Source of the DNA: Kazachstania africana CBS 2517
Taxonomy: Eukaryota; Ascomycota; Saccharomycetes; Saccharomycetales; Saccharomycetaceae
Direction of reading: 5' to 3'
Assembly: GCF_000304475.1 (NCBI RefSeq)
Contig: NC_018940.1
Coordinates: forward strand, 682,001 to 746,000
DNA length: 64,000 bases
Shown here: in pieces, positions 39,823-49,875 of the stretch
Numbering within the stretch: the first letter of the stretch is position 1
Layout: every line of letters begins with the position of its first letter
Notes under the pieces: model-generated
What the model was told of the DNA's origin: nothing
Databases searched by the model: none
The model's input: only the letters and a program-made list of their open reading frames with translations
Made by a program: the position numbers and the translations under genes

Positions 39823-40575
39823 TTGATCTGCTTTTATTTACAGTTCTAACTTGAAGAAATCAAAAAAGTATTGAATAAGTAGTATATATACTATAATAAT
39901 CAAAGGGAGTTCCCCCAAAGGCACATCCACATACACTTTACATATACGTATATTTATACTTTATATTATCAGATGAAGATATATAATAGTATTGTAAGTT
40001 CTATCGAACAGGGACGTTAGCCAAAAAAAAACAAAAAAAAAAAAAATAATGATAGTCTTCATCCCCATCTTGACGCAATGACTTCAAATTAAGAAAAGGC
40101 GGCTGAGCAATACGATAATAATAACAACAATGATAATAATTGAAAAGAAAAACCACAAAAAGAGTGTTATGCAGCCAACCGATAACTTTATTACAGATCC
40201 TTCCATCTTGACTCCGCAGTTTGGCTGGTGAGAATATGAACAGAGTTGGCGGGTGAGCCTAACTTTTGCAGTTACAAAAGTTTAGGCTCACCGCTGCCCA
40301 GCAGGTGCGGCTGAAACAGTTTGGCAGCTACGTTTTTTAGGGTTTATTTTCCGAATTGCGGGGAGGCTGTGCTGCAGAATAATCCGTCATTCATGATGTC
40401 TTCGTGGAAATCGGAGATTAAAAGTGGCGCGTCATATCGCTGCGTACGTTATGTATGGCATGGGATGCTGTTGCCATCGCATTGGTTGTTGTTGTCGCCT
40501 CCTCCTGTCGTGTCCCGGTGCACCTCCCATGTAATTTGAGTAAGCTGCCAAAAATTAAGGGAACGACGATTTACT
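39823..40575. other. Intergenic: arrestin promoter and VPS51 3' flank
   Basis: 753 bp. Includes an A-rich tract at 40025-40046, a tight hairpin at 40252-40292, and a GC-richer segment at 40200-40530. A 72-codon plus-strand frame at 40321-40539 appears random. Confidence 0.55.
40252..40292. repeat. Inverted repeat (hairpin) with 17-18 nt arms
   Basis: The left arm GGTGAGCCTAACTTTTG (40252-40268) pairs with the right arm CAAAAGTTTAGGCTCACC (40275-40292), leaving one bulged T and a 6-nt loop CAGTTA. It lies 430 bp upstream of the arrestin ATG and 284 bp downstream of the VPS51 stop. The function is unknown: paired protein-binding site, structured RNA or cruciform are all possible. Confidence 0.9.
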
Positions 40576-40980
40576 CTATTTAGACATTTCATCAATGAGG
40601 CTCTGCAATCTTGAGAAACTTGTCACCGCTATGTTCTCGTTATCATTGAGGTTCTTTAATAAATTGTTTACCTTGATCAGATCGTAGTAGTTGTCGTAGA
40701 TAGTGTCCTTGATTAGATTATTCATCTCAATCTCTTTGCCAATAAGCTTGTTATGTACAACCAACAATTCTTTCAATGTCATCTCCTCTTCATTGAAGCC
40801 ATTTCCCTCTTCTTTAATCTCTTTTGAAGCTTCTTCTTCTGTTTCTTCATCATCAAGCTTATAGTAATCTTTCAACAGCTGTCTCTTCGAGACATCCACA
40901 GTAATTGGTTTCAACGTCGACTGCTCTTCTTCTGCCCTCTTCGCTCTACTCTCCTTCTTGTGTGATATTTGCTCGGTCAT
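40576..40980 (-). CDS. VPS51: GARP tethering complex subunit Vps51
   Basis: A 134-residue protein (S. cerevisiae Vps51 is 164) starting MTEQISHKK, as the homolog does. The conserved core is the C-terminal segment ELLVVHNKLIGKEIEMNNLIKDTIYDNYYDLIKVNNLLKNL, helical and coiled-coil-like. The N-terminal linker is acidic and shorter than in S. cerevisiae. Vps51 holds the Vps52-Vps53-Vps54 complex at the late Golgi and contacts the SNARE Tlg1, serving retrograde traffic from endosomes. Divergent from the IRS4 homolog, as in YKR020W-YKR019C. Confidence 0.95.
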   Translation of the reverse strand: MTEQISHKKESRAKRAEEEQSTLKPITVDVSKRQLLKDYYKLDDEETEEEASKEIKEEGNGFNEEEMTLKELLVVHNKLIGKEIEMNNLIKDTIYDNYYDLIKVNNLLKNLNDNENIAVTSFSRLQSLIDEMSK

Positions 40981-41285
40981 TCTTAATCTATCCCTCTTCT
41001 ATTTAGACTCTCTCAGTTAATTGACGTATATTTGATTAAACCCACCTCATTATAACTTCTTGCGCACTCGTCTTTTTTTTTTCTTCTTCGCCCTTCGTTT
41101 ATCAATTTCTCTCGCTTTTTCTTTCTTTTTTCCCTCTGTTTTTTTTTTGTGATTACCATATACGTCAGGCACAGTACTGTTTTAAATATAGATTTCACAT
41201 ACAATAAATCATCAACATAACAAGCCATTTCTGTCAAAACATATCGATGGAACCCCCTTTGGTTCGATAATAGAACACTTCTCTC
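40981..41285. other. Divergent promoter between VPS51 and IRS4/TAX4
   Basis: 305 bp with long pyrimidine-rich runs (41072-41149). No specific factor site identified. Confidence 0.5.
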
Positions 41286-43073
41286 ATGGCTCTACACAAA
41301 AAAAATACATACCAGTATCGACAGCGTCCCCCAATTCCAAATGCATCGGAGGACTCATTGAAAGCTGCTCAAGCAATATTCAAAAAACATACCGATTCAG
41401 TAAATCCAACTGTAAGAACCATAGAATTTCCTTCTAAAAATTACTATACCACTAATTCCTTCTCTTCCATCAATGCCGCTGTAGTCGCCGCTTCACATAC
41501 GTCCAAGTCTAATACGGATCAAGACGTAAGGACATCCACTAGTAGGTTACCTTACAAGTTGAAGAGTAATAGCAGTGAGTACGTACCGAGACCATCAATA
41601 AATTCGTTAGCATCAGAACCTGTAGCGGTAAATACGGGAGTACGACCGGGCTCTGCTACAATAGCCGCTGCCCGAATATCAAAGTTGAATGCAAGCCTAA
41701 GCACAGATTCTTTAGTCGTTTCTAAAAATAATACTAATAAACTTAGTTCAGCTACTTTGGCAGCTATGAAGGCACAATCACATTTTGAAGAAAAGGAAAA
41801 GGAAAAATTAGCAGAATTATCAACAAGTGATGTCACCTCTTTACAACTACCACCACAAAAATTAGATCAAAGAACGTCATCAAATTATAGCTCACATTCA
41901 AGTGATGGGTTTTATCAAGAGCCTTCAATCAATAAGGACGTCATAGTTCAGCAGAAAAAACTCATTGCTCGCATGACTCCACCTTCTCTGTCAAACTTGC
42001 ACATAGCTGATGAACTAGAATCCTGTGATTCAGACATTTCGTCATCCTGTATATCAGAAAGTGACGATGCTGAAGGTGATTACAGTACAGATGATGATGA
42101 AGAAGAAGAAGGGGAAGAAGGAGATGATGATGATATCTCGATTTATAAGCCCTCGGGTCCCGATTTTAGTTATGCTACTGCAAATCTTATTGCTCCATCT
42201 ACAAGGCATGATAAAAAGAAATCTAAAGTTACGAAGTTGAAATCTAAAATTTTTAGACCTAAGAAACACAAGAACAGTGAGACTCAATTAGGTATAACTG
42301 AGAGTAATAAAAATAACCATGCGCACAACAAATTGAAAACTACCTTGAGAAAAAATGCTGATGGGTTTTCCATTGAGAATGATGAACTCCCGTCAACAGA
42401 TTCAGATTCAGTGGCTTCTGATGTTCAATCATCAAATGATAAGAAGAAAAAGAAGAAGAAGAGAACAAAAATTAAAGAAAAATTGAAAAAGACGAATAAT
42501 GAGATCAAAAATATTAAAAGTAACAATATTGACGATATTAGTAAAAAATTCCGCATATTTAATGAAGATAAACCATGGAAGTATCATCGGAACGTTGACT
42601 TTATAAATGAAAATGAACGTAAACGTTATGAAGGTGTTTGGGTATCCAATAGATTTAGACATTTGAATCTATTGGATTGGTGGCCGAATGATGCGGCAAA
42701 TGATTTACCTTTGACCAATTTACTCTTACCAGAAGATGGTTTAATATTAGGCGCTGTGGTAAAAGATATTTGGACGAGGTCGAATTTATCAAATGAAACA
42801 TTGATACAAATATACAATTTGGTTGATCAAAGAAAGGACGGCACACTAGATAGGAAGTCGTTTATCGTTGGGATGTGGCTAGTTGATCAATGTTTGTATG
42901 GTAGAAAGCTACCTGATAAAATTGATGATAAAATATGGGATAGTATTGATAAATTCATTATCAATATAATACAGAAGAATCAAAATATCATAATGAAAGA
43001 TAATAAGAAGAAATTCAAACAAGAAATCAAAAACATTAAAAAGGAGCAGAAGGCTGCTCGAGCAAATATATGA
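41286..43073 (+). CDS. IRS4/TAX4: EH-domain protein, Irs4/Tax4 type
   Basis: A 595-residue protein (S. cerevisiae Irs4 615, Tax4 604). The N-terminal 250 residues are Ser/Asn-rich. An acidic run follows (about 253-282), then a Lys-rich segment (about 300-420), and a C-terminal EH domain from about 465 to 560 with DLPLTNLLLPEDGLILGAVVKDIW and the EF-hand-like DQRKDGTLDRKSFIVGMWLVDQCL. Irs4 and Tax4 bind the 5-phosphatase Inp51 through its NPF motif and restrain PI(4,5)P2 levels, affecting wall integrity and rDNA silencing. Orientation and place match YKR019C and YJL083W; one gene represents the pair. Confidence 0.93.
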   Translation: MALHKKNTYQYRQRPPIPNASEDSLKAAQAIFKKHTDSVNPTVRTIEFPSKNYYTTNSFSSINAAVVAASHTSKSNTDQDVRTSTSRLPYKLKSNSSEYVPRPSINSLASEPVAVNTGVRPGSATIAAARISKLNASLSTDSLVVSKNNTNKLSSATLAAMKAQSHFEEKEKEKLAELSTSDVTSLQLPPQKLDQRTSSNYSSHSSDGFYQEPSINKDVIVQQKKLIARMTPPSLSNLHIADELESCDSDISSSCISESDDAEGDYSTDDDEEEEGEEGDDDDISIYKPSGPDFSYATANLIAPSTRHDKKKSKVTKLKSKIFRPKKHKNSETQLGITESNKNNHAHNKLKTTLRKNADGFSIENDELPSTDSDSVASDVQSSNDKKKKKKKRTKIKEKLKKTNNEIKNIKSNNIDDISKKFRIFNEDKPWKYHRNVDFINENERKRYEGVWVSNRFRHLNLLDWWPNDAANDLPLTNLLLPEDGLILGAVVKDIWTRSNLSNETLIQIYNLVDQRKDGTLDRKSFIVGMWLVDQCLYGRKLPDKIDDKIWDSIDKFIINIIQKNQNIIMKDNKKKFKQEIKNIKKEQKAARANI

Positions 43074-43465
43074 TACATTTCTATTACAACTACAAAGGTA
43101 ATCCCTTTACATTTAATAAATAATTAACAGACTTATACTTAGTTTTTCAAATTAATCCGGATCGATCTTAGTTAGCCAGTAGCATAGCGAATCCGAGGAC
43201 CTTTAGCATTAGTTAGGCCTCCCTCTAAATTCAGCATTTTAATTGTGGAACCTTTTACTGGTGCTATATCTCAATTTTCAAATCTGTCGCTTCAAGATTG
43301 TTCCTTGATGCGGCACGGAAAAACTCATTGTTGAGTAGAAAAAGTTCCCGCAGCTATTTGAAATTAGTTAATTCAATATAGGAATGTCACGAATATAAAG
43401 TATATATCACGACAAAGGCATAAATTTCCATTTAAAAAGGTCACACATTTAGCTACCGATAATAT
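43074..43465. other. Intergenic: IRS4 3' end and HEL1 promoter
   Basis: 392 bp with no frame. S. cerevisiae has YKR018C near this place; it is absent here. A TATATATC near 43401-43408 may serve as a TATA element for HEL1. Confidence 0.5.
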
Positions 43466-45118
43466 ATGGATTTAGGTAATAATGAAATGTTTCTCTCCAA
43501 CGATATGCTGCATGAAAAGCAGGGACATAACTCCCTTATAGAAGATAACATTATTACAAGCATAAATAACAGTAGACGAGGTAGCTTAGTTACACAGGAC
43601 TCCGAATTTGAATTAGATGATGCTTTGCTAACTGGGAGTGATTTAGATTACGATTATGAGGACGAGCTAGATGATATGATTGTGTTGCCAATAACCAACG
43701 CAAAAAGGAAACAAATCAACGAAGGTGGAGTACCTAATTTGGAATACGAATGTCTCACAACTAAAGATATTTTTAATAGAATGTTAGAAAGAGTGAATCA
43801 CTTACAGCCTATCTTTTCTTTACCCTTGGAAGATATAATTATCCTAATGCAGCATTATGACTGGAATGAAGAGAGACTGCTTGAAAAGTGGACTGATAAG
43901 ATGGATGACTTGCTGACCGAAATAGGTCTTATCCATGAAAATGGCAATTTAACCGTCAATGAACGTGGAGTTGCCCTCAAAGAAGACTTTGAATGCGGTA
44001 TTTGTTGCGAAGTAAAGTCTGTTGAAGTCTTTTCGCTAGAATGTGGACATGAATATTGTATCGAGTGTTATAGAAGATACATACAGGGTAGGCTACATAG
44101 TGGTAATATTATTACATGTATGGGCTGTTCAGTAGCATTGAAAAATGAAGATATCGATGAAATTATGGGATATGAATCAAGTAATAAGTTGATGTATTCT
44201 TCTATTAAGAGTTTTGTATCAAAACATCATAGGAACTATAAATGGTGCCCCTACACTGATTGCAAGTGCATAATCCATCTGGATGATACTTCTTCGTTAA
44301 GCGAATATTCGAGACTTCATTATTCACCCTTTGTAAAATGTAATGCATTGCATAGATTTTGTTTCAGCTGTGGTTTTGAAATACATGCCCCAGCAGACTG
44401 CGACATAACTAATGCATGGATCAAAAAGGCTAGAAAAGAATCAGAAAATTTGAATTGGGTACTATCTAACACGAAAGAATGTCCCAAATGTTCTGTTAAT
44501 ATTGAAAAGGACGGTGGATGTAACCATATGGTCTGTTCGAGCTGTAAATATGAATTTTGCTGGATTTGCGAGGGTGAATGGGCTCCCCATGGAAAGAGTT
44601 TTTACCAGTGTACCCTTTACAAGAATGAAGACGGTAAATATAATAAGTCCTCAAGTCAAGAAGCTAATAAATTGATGAAAAAATACACATTTTATTATAG
44701 AATGTTCAATGAACATGAGGTTTCCGCAAAACTGGATTGGAAACTAGGACAGACTGTAGGTATCAAAGTGAAAAGCTTACAAGAAAAGATTGGTGTTTCC
44801 TGGATTGAAGGCCAATTTTTGGCGGAAAGTCTACGGACATTGAATGAAGGTAGAACTGCCTTAAAGTGGTCATTTGCAGTCGCATTCTATTCCGATCCCT
44901 CCCATAATTTAACTAAGATATTTGTTGATAATCAAGCTTTACTATCTAAGGCGGTAGAAGATTTGTCGGAATTACTACAGATCAAGGATCCTGAACTTAT
45001 TATGAGGCGGAAACCAGACTTTTATAACAAGGCTGGATATGTTCAAAATAGAACGAATGCATTAATGGAATGTGGCAGAGATTTGTTATGTAAGGGAATA
45101 TGTAAACTTACCGATTAG
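43466..45118 (+). CDS. HEL1: RBR ubiquitin ligase Hel1 (Ariadne type)
   Basis: A 550-residue protein (S. cerevisiae Hel1 is 551). RING1 begins near 176 (CGICCEVKSVEVFSLECGHEYC), an IBR domain follows at about 240-310, and RING2 starts near 338 with CPKCSVNIEKDGGCNHMVC, in which the Cys of GGCNHM is the expected thioester acceptor. An Ariadne-like helical domain (about 400-545) closes the protein. The N-terminal 60 residues are acidic. S. cerevisiae Hel1 acts redundantly with Hel2 in degrading excess histones. The gene matches YKR017C and converges on MIC60 with a 76-bp gap. Confidence 0.96.
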   Translation: MDLGNNEMFLSNDMLHEKQGHNSLIEDNIITSINNSRRGSLVTQDSEFELDDALLTGSDLDYDYEDELDDMIVLPITNAKRKQINEGGVPNLEYECLTTKDIFNRMLERVNHLQPIFSLPLEDIIILMQHYDWNEERLLEKWTDKMDDLLTEIGLIHENGNLTVNERGVALKEDFECGICCEVKSVEVFSLECGHEYCIECYRRYIQGRLHSGNIITCMGCSVALKNEDIDEIMGYESSNKLMYSSIKSFVSKHHRNYKWCPYTDCKCIIHLDDTSSLSEYSRLHYSPFVKCNALHRFCFSCGFEIHAPADCDITNAWIKKARKESENLNWVLSNTKECPKCSVNIEKDGGCNHMVCSSCKYEFCWICEGEWAPHGKSFYQCTLYKNEDGKYNKSSSQEANKLMKKYTFYYRMFNEHEVSAKLDWKLGQTVGIKVKSLQEKIGVSWIEGQFLAESLRTLNEGRTALKWSFAVAFYSDPSHNLTKIFVDNQALLSKAVEDLSELLQIKDPELIMRRKPDFYNKAGYVQNRTNALMECGRDLLCKGICKLTD

Positions 45119-45194
45119 TACGAAATTAATGATGCTTTTTACAGGATTTTTTTATATATACATCAAAATTTATATAAAGCCGTATTCGATCGTA

Positions 45195-46790
45195 TTATGA
45201 AGTTTTTAAATCGTAGTCCATTAAATCAATCAAACTCTTTATTTCTAGTTTTCTTCTTGCATCACATATCCATTCTTCGCATAATATGCGAGGCCATCCT
45301 TCCAGTTTAATCACCTCTTCCAGTGCTAAGTTTAGTTTAGAAAGCTTTAAATAATCTGAAACTCTTGCAAATATGGAATCAAGGTCATTTTTCTGGTTAT
45401 CCCCCCTCTTTGTGACTAGTAGTAGTGAGAATAGTTTCGCCGTGAAATGGCCCAGAATCCCAGCATTTGGTGGTAATAAGGATGCAGTCTTGAAATCTCT
45501 TTCCAGCATGTTCCACCTATTATAAAGTTGTTCAGTTGATAATATTTTTTGATCATGTGAGATTTCCTCTAGTTCATCTATAGCAACATCGAGTAGTGTA
45601 GGTTTCTTCTTCGCGTGACATGAACAATTAGTTTCTGATTTTGGACTTTTATTGCTGCAATGGCATTGTCCTGTTTTTTCGTGGCAGTTGCATGACGTCT
45701 TTTGTGATTGTTTCAGCAACGTATTTAACTGCTTCAATCTGTTTACCTTGTCATTCATTGAGATACTAACGTATTCATTTGATCTTAAAAGGTCTTTCAT
45801 ATCATTCAGAATTGAAGATAGTTGGGTGATTGCCACATTCTTAGTCAAAAGTTTATTTAACCGATCAACAGACTTTTGAAAATTTGCCAAACTCCCATCT
45901 AATTCATCTAGATTAGCCAATTTTCCACTGCGCTCCTGTTCTACCTTCGACTTGACAATTTTCTCGAATTCTTTCACCTGAGCGATGGATAAAGCTGCGA
46001 TATCATTTTCCTGTTTTGATCTCAAGTTAGCTTCGTTAGAGGCTAAACTGGTTTCTAAGATCCTTTGAGTTCTTTCTTCCAAATGAGTTTTGAATCTCTC
46101 GAATTTTACATTGTAGCTTTCTTCTATTTCTTCTGTTTTAGCAGCTAATTGTTCCCTAAACTCTTTATCTAATCTAGTAATGTCATTTTTGATACCTTCG
46201 GAAATGGCGTCAGTGACATTCGCATCCAAATTATCATTAAATTCTTCTAAAATGCTACTCAAGTCATTGAAACTGCTAGAAATTGAATAAATTTGTGATT
46301 TATCCATCACCAATTTTTCACTGTTTATCTTTTGGATTATTGAATTTAATTCATTGATAATTTTATCGAGCATTGCATAATCATTGTGATCCTTGTTACA
46401 CAACCTTAGCTTTAGTATATTTTCTTCTTTTTCACCTTCTAATGGCAGAGGCCTGTGGACTGGTATTCCTATAGTACTCCCGGTGACATAACTACTCAAT
46501 TGGTTCAATTTTGTCGGATTTTTTAGTCTGGAATGATCGTAAGTATCAATGATAGAATCTGCAAAAGGGACATTATCTATGAACCAATCCGTGGCCCTAT
46601 TATCTGTATATTCAGTTAGTATTATTCCACAGGCGTAAAAGGTCACGGTACCCAACGATAATGTTAGCAGTGTATTACGAAAACGGTGTGACTTAGTCTT
46701 CTGAACGGACTTGACACCAGTGTTTATGCTTGAATAACATTGTTTCCTCGAGAGTTGAAGAGTTCTAGAAAGTGAAGTGATACGAATCAT
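45195..46790 (-). CDS. MIC60: MICOS core subunit Mic60 (mitofilin, Fcj1)
   Basis: A 531-residue protein (S. cerevisiae Mic60 is 540). It has an Arg-rich mitochondrial presequence (about 1-20), one inner-membrane span near 40-58 (TLLTLSLGTVTFYACGIIL), a long coiled coil (about 150-360) and the C-terminal mitofilin domain (KILSTEQLYNRW, DFKTASLLPPNAGILGHFTAKLFSLLL, GWPRILCEEWICDARRKLE). Between coil and mitofilin domain, at about 363-393, is a Cys-rich patch with six Cys in CxC-type spacing; the S. cerevisiae protein has a comparable patch. Mic60 forms crista junctions and inner-outer membrane contacts. Position matches YKR016W. Confidence 0.96.
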   Translation of the reverse strand: MIRITSLSRTLQLSRKQCYSSINTGVKSVQKTKSHRFRNTLLTLSLGTVTFYACGIILTEYTDNRATDWFIDNVPFADSIIDTYDHSRLKNPTKLNQLSSYVTGSTIGIPVHRPLPLEGEKEENILKLRLCNKDHNDYAMLDKIINELNSIIQKINSEKLVMDKSQIYSISSSFNDLSSILEEFNDNLDANVTDAISEGIKNDITRLDKEFREQLAAKTEEIEESYNVKFERFKTHLEERTQRILETSLASNEANLRSKQENDIAALSIAQVKEFEKIVKSKVEQERSGKLANLDELDGSLANFQKSVDRLNKLLTKNVAITQLSSILNDMKDLLRSNEYVSISMNDKVNRLKQLNTLLKQSQKTSCNCHEKTGQCHCSNKSPKSETNCSCHAKKKPTLLDVAIDELEEISHDQKILSTEQLYNRWNMLERDFKTASLLPPNAGILGHFTAKLFSLLLVTKRGDNQKNDLDSIFARVSDYLKLSKLNLALEEVIKLEGWPRILCEEWICDARRKLEIKSLIDLMDYDLKTS

Positions 46791-47253
46791 TGCTAAACTT
46801 CGTCGCGAATGGCAATATGATACAGTGTTTTCTTCAACTATTCATTCCCCTTGGGCCTTGTTTTTTTTTCTGATATCTAATATTGAAAGCCTTGCCTTTC
46901 CTTGTGTATTATTGGTGAGGAAAGAGCAGCTCAGCAAAATAACTGAAATTGCAATTTTAAAACATTGATTTGACTTTAATTTAGACAGTCTCACTATCCA
47001 TGCCTATTTGATAGTCATTGATTTAACTTGCTCATATGGTTACTCTCTATTAGGTAAGAGATTCCTATATGGAGCGAATAGTATGAACTTCTCTTTCCTA
47101 AATAGGAAACGTACGTTCAAAGCGACCCATCAAGTCATCAGGTTTTAAAAGCCTTATAAAGGAGTTAAAGGATTCAGTTTTCTCTTCAGTCAAAAATAGA
47201 TTTATAGGATTGGGTTAGTTACAAGTAAGAAAGTAAGTTTAGGATAGACAACA
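46791..47253. other. Divergent promoter between MIC60 and YPT52
   Basis: 463 bp. A TATAAA at 47155-47160 lies 94 bp before the YPT52 ATG. S. cerevisiae has YKR015C in this interval; it is missing here. Confidence 0.55.
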
Positions 47254-47877
47254 ATGTTGCAATTCAAATTAGTCTTGTTGGGGGACTCATCTGTTGGAAA
47301 ATCATCTATTGTGAATAGATTTGTTAAAGATTCATTTGAAGATTTGAGAGAAAGTACAATCGGCGCAGCCTTCTTGTCGCAAACAATAAAATTAAATGAT
47401 AATGGTAAAGAAGTTATAGTAAAGTTTGAGATTTGGGATACAGCAGGGCAGGAACGTTATAAGTCATTGGCTCCAATGTATTATAGAAATGCAAATGCTG
47501 CTCTAGTTGTATATGATATTACAGAACTTGATTCACTGAATAAAGCTAAGACGTGGGTAGAAGAATTGAAAAACAAAGTTGGAGATGATAACATCGTCAT
47601 ATATCTAGTAGGTAACAAGCTGGATGTTTGCGAGAAGGATTCTAGTAAGAGGCTCGTTTCCCTGGAGGGTGCTAAGGAATATGCCAAGGAACAAGGCTTA
47701 TTATTTATAGAGACAAGTGCGAAGACTGGTGCTAATATAAAGGAAACTTTTCAGGAAATCGGCGAAAAATTGTACGATATTAAGAAAACAGAAGTAAATA
47801 CTGATTTGGATGGGAACACTGGTGAAATCGAAATATCAAAGCCTTCAACAAACGATACTACTTCCTGTTGCAGTTGA
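47254..47877 (+). CDS. YPT52: Rab5-family GTPase Ypt52
   Basis: A 207-residue Rab GTPase. It shows the P-loop GDSSVGKSS (residues 9-17), switch I with the effector Thr in [12 protein letters not shown], switch [22 protein letters not shown], the guanine motifs GNKLD and TSAK, and the C-terminal SCCS prenylation site. The start [20 protein letters not shown] and the tail [11 protein letters not shown] match S. cerevisiae Ypt52 (234 residues) rather than Vps21 or Ypt53. It is shorter because the acidic insert found before the SAK motif in S. cerevisiae is nearly absent. It controls vacuolar protein sorting and endosome fusion. The position matches YKR014C. Confidence 0.97.
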   Translation: MLQFKLVLLGDSSVGKSSIVNRFVKDSFEDLRESTIGAAFLSQTIKLNDNGKEVIVKFEIWDTAGQERYKSLAPMYYRNANAALVVYDITELDSLNKAKTWVEELKNKVGDDNIVIYLVGNKLDVCEKDSSKRLVSLEGAKEYAKEQGLLFIETSAKTGANIKETFQEIGEKLYDIKKTEVNTDLDGNTGEIEISKPSTNDTTSCCS

Positions 47878-48112
47878 AAATCCAGCAAGAAATTTGTCCG
47901 ATTTTGTAGATAAAAGCAAGTGGTACACATAAGTATATGTGGCTATATATATAGTCGCTTAGATAAATAAAAAAATGCATGATTATAATCTAAAGAAATT
48001 GTTAAAAACTTGTGAAGACTAGTAAATCAATTGGTTAAACTACATAAAACACAGGAGGCATCTATTGAAAAGGAAAAAGTAGGGCGAAAGATATTTAGAA
48101 CTTGCAGTATGT

Positions 48113-48862
48113 CTAAGACGTCAATGGCATGACGTTCTCAGAAAATTCACCGATGACATTACCTGCTGGGTTATAAGAGCAAACAACGTACTCACCCCAA
48201 GTGGTATCACAATATTTAATACCACAGCCAACTGAAGTTGTTGATTTCCAGACGACTTGAGTGAAGTGACCGGTGCTTGAAGAGTAACCAGGGCTTGAAA
48301 AGTCGTACTCAGAGATTTCATCGTACCATGCGTCAACGGCGCCAGTAATACCGTAGCCAAGTGCTAAATTTTCACCGTAGGAAGAGTCATCTTCAGTCAA
48401 AGTGCCTGAACAGTCATATGCATCAGCCAGAGATTGTGCATAGGAGGCCAATGTATCGTCCCAAGTTAAAGCACTTGTATTTTGGTGCAACGCTCTTTTA
48501 TTGTTGTGTTCAACCAGCAAGGCAGTAGCGTAGTCAGATGAAGTGGCAGTTGCTGAACCACTAGATGTAGTAGTTGTAGCTACGTTCGTTTCGCTGTCAA
48601 TGGCAGCAACACTAGAACTACTCGAGACAGTGGTGATGTCATGGACTTCATCAGAGGCAGTCATAGCAATGCTGGTTGTAGGACTAGCTTCTTGACCCAG
48701 GGTAGTGTAGGAAGTGACAGTTTGATCGTTTTCAACAAGAACAATTGCTTCGACAGTGACAGCAAGCTCTGATACTTGTTCTGTGACTGTAATTACAGCA
48801 GGAGCAGCAATCGCCACTGATATAATGCATGCAAATAGCACGCTAGGACTTGAGAATTTCAT
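48113..48862 (-). CDS. PRY1/PRY2: Secreted CAP-superfamily sterol-binding protein, Pry1/Pry2 type
   Basis: A 249-residue protein with a signal peptide (about 1-19, ending AIAAPA), a Ser/Thr-rich linker (about 55-110) and a C-terminal CAP/SCP domain from about 112. Signatures are LLVEHNNKRALHQNTSALTWDDTLASYAQ, GENLALGYG, GHFTQVVWKSTTSVGCG and YVVCSYNPAGN, with paired Cys for disulfides. Pry1 and Pry2 are exported glycoproteins that bind and carry sterols and fatty acids. It is shorter than either S. cerevisiae protein (299 and 329) because of a shorter linker. Strand and position match PRY2 (YKR013W) and PRY1 (YJL079C). A minus-strand TATATAAA sits at 49017-49010, about 150 bp upstream. Confidence 0.95.
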   Translation of the reverse strand: MKFSSPSVLFACIISVAIAAPAVITVTEQVSELAVTVEAIVLVENDQTVTSYTTLGQEASPTTSIAMTASDEVHDITTVSSSSSVAAIDSETNVATTTTSSGSATATSSDYATALLVEHNNKRALHQNTSALTWDDTLASYAQSLADAYDCSGTLTEDDSSYGENLALGYGITGAVDAWYDEISEYDFSSPGYSSSTGHFTQVVWKSTTSVGCGIKYCDTTWGEYVVCSYNPAGNVIGEFSENVMPLTS

Positions 48863-49875
48863 AAAGAATGACGATAGATTGTGGTGTTACTGTAGTAAAA
48901 TAAAACAGTAATTTTTATATGACCAAAGAATGAGTCTATTGCCGGTTCATTCAAGGAAGAAACTACATTTCAAAAAACGAAATGAGCCATAAAACTTATA
49001 GTTTTTTGATTTATATATGTTTCGAACATGGAAGGCTGACACTCGTATGCGACGTATTGGGAAAACAAAATGCCAAGAAGCCAAGAAGTAAATAGCGGTA
49101 AGCTATTGTATTTTGGCTGCCAGTCTCTCCGTGCACTGTAGTGGCAAATCCATACGTGAACAAAAAAAGGAATATAGGAACATTTCGAGACTTCGCTAAA
49201 AGAGGCAAAAAGGTAGAAGCTGGCAATATTATTTTTTTTTCTTTGGCGGCTCTTCATATCTGGCACATGAGCTAAGCCTGTTCAGAGAATGGACCGTAGA
49301 AGCTAAGAGGCGGGGTTGCTTGTTTTCGTTCGGTCAGCGATCTCGAAGATTTTGTAAAACGGAAGAGAAACTGGCGCGACCAAAAGAAACGGGCGTTTCA
49401 AATCTTCGACCGGCTTTAGAATACAGAAACATTTTAGACACTTGTTGTCAACCATTTTATTGCTTATGAGTGACCATTAAAACAAGTCTTACGTTTGCTT
49501 GAAACATGATAATTAGGAAAAAAAGATCCTGAAATTTGTTTAGCACCCAATAGGAGTGATACAAAAGATATAATTCACCTTTATTCTTGATTTTCTATTA
49601 AAAGTTATCGGAATTGTATTATATTAAATGCAGTAGAGATGATAATTAAAAAAAAGACTTTATAGTTTATTTGAAATGCGAAATTGAAAGAGATGTCAAT
49701 TTTTTCACAACCTGAACTTGATTGTGGATATCTGATATATTTAGGCATGACAAAACACATCAACATTTCAATCCTGTTGGATTGACTTGTCTTTTGACGT
49801 CTCTTACAGCTCATCTATTTTATAAAAATAATGGGCATGGGAACTTCCCTTCAGCGGTCATGCTGAAAAGAATGG
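48863..49875. other. Intergenic: PRY promoter and beta-mannosyltransferase 3' flank
   Basis: 1.01 kb. Besides the PRY TATA box, no element or frame is convincing; minus-strand frames of 69-98 codons at 48970-49266 and 49605-49814 lack recognisable content. A GC-richer segment lies at about 49290-49430. Confidence 0.55.
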
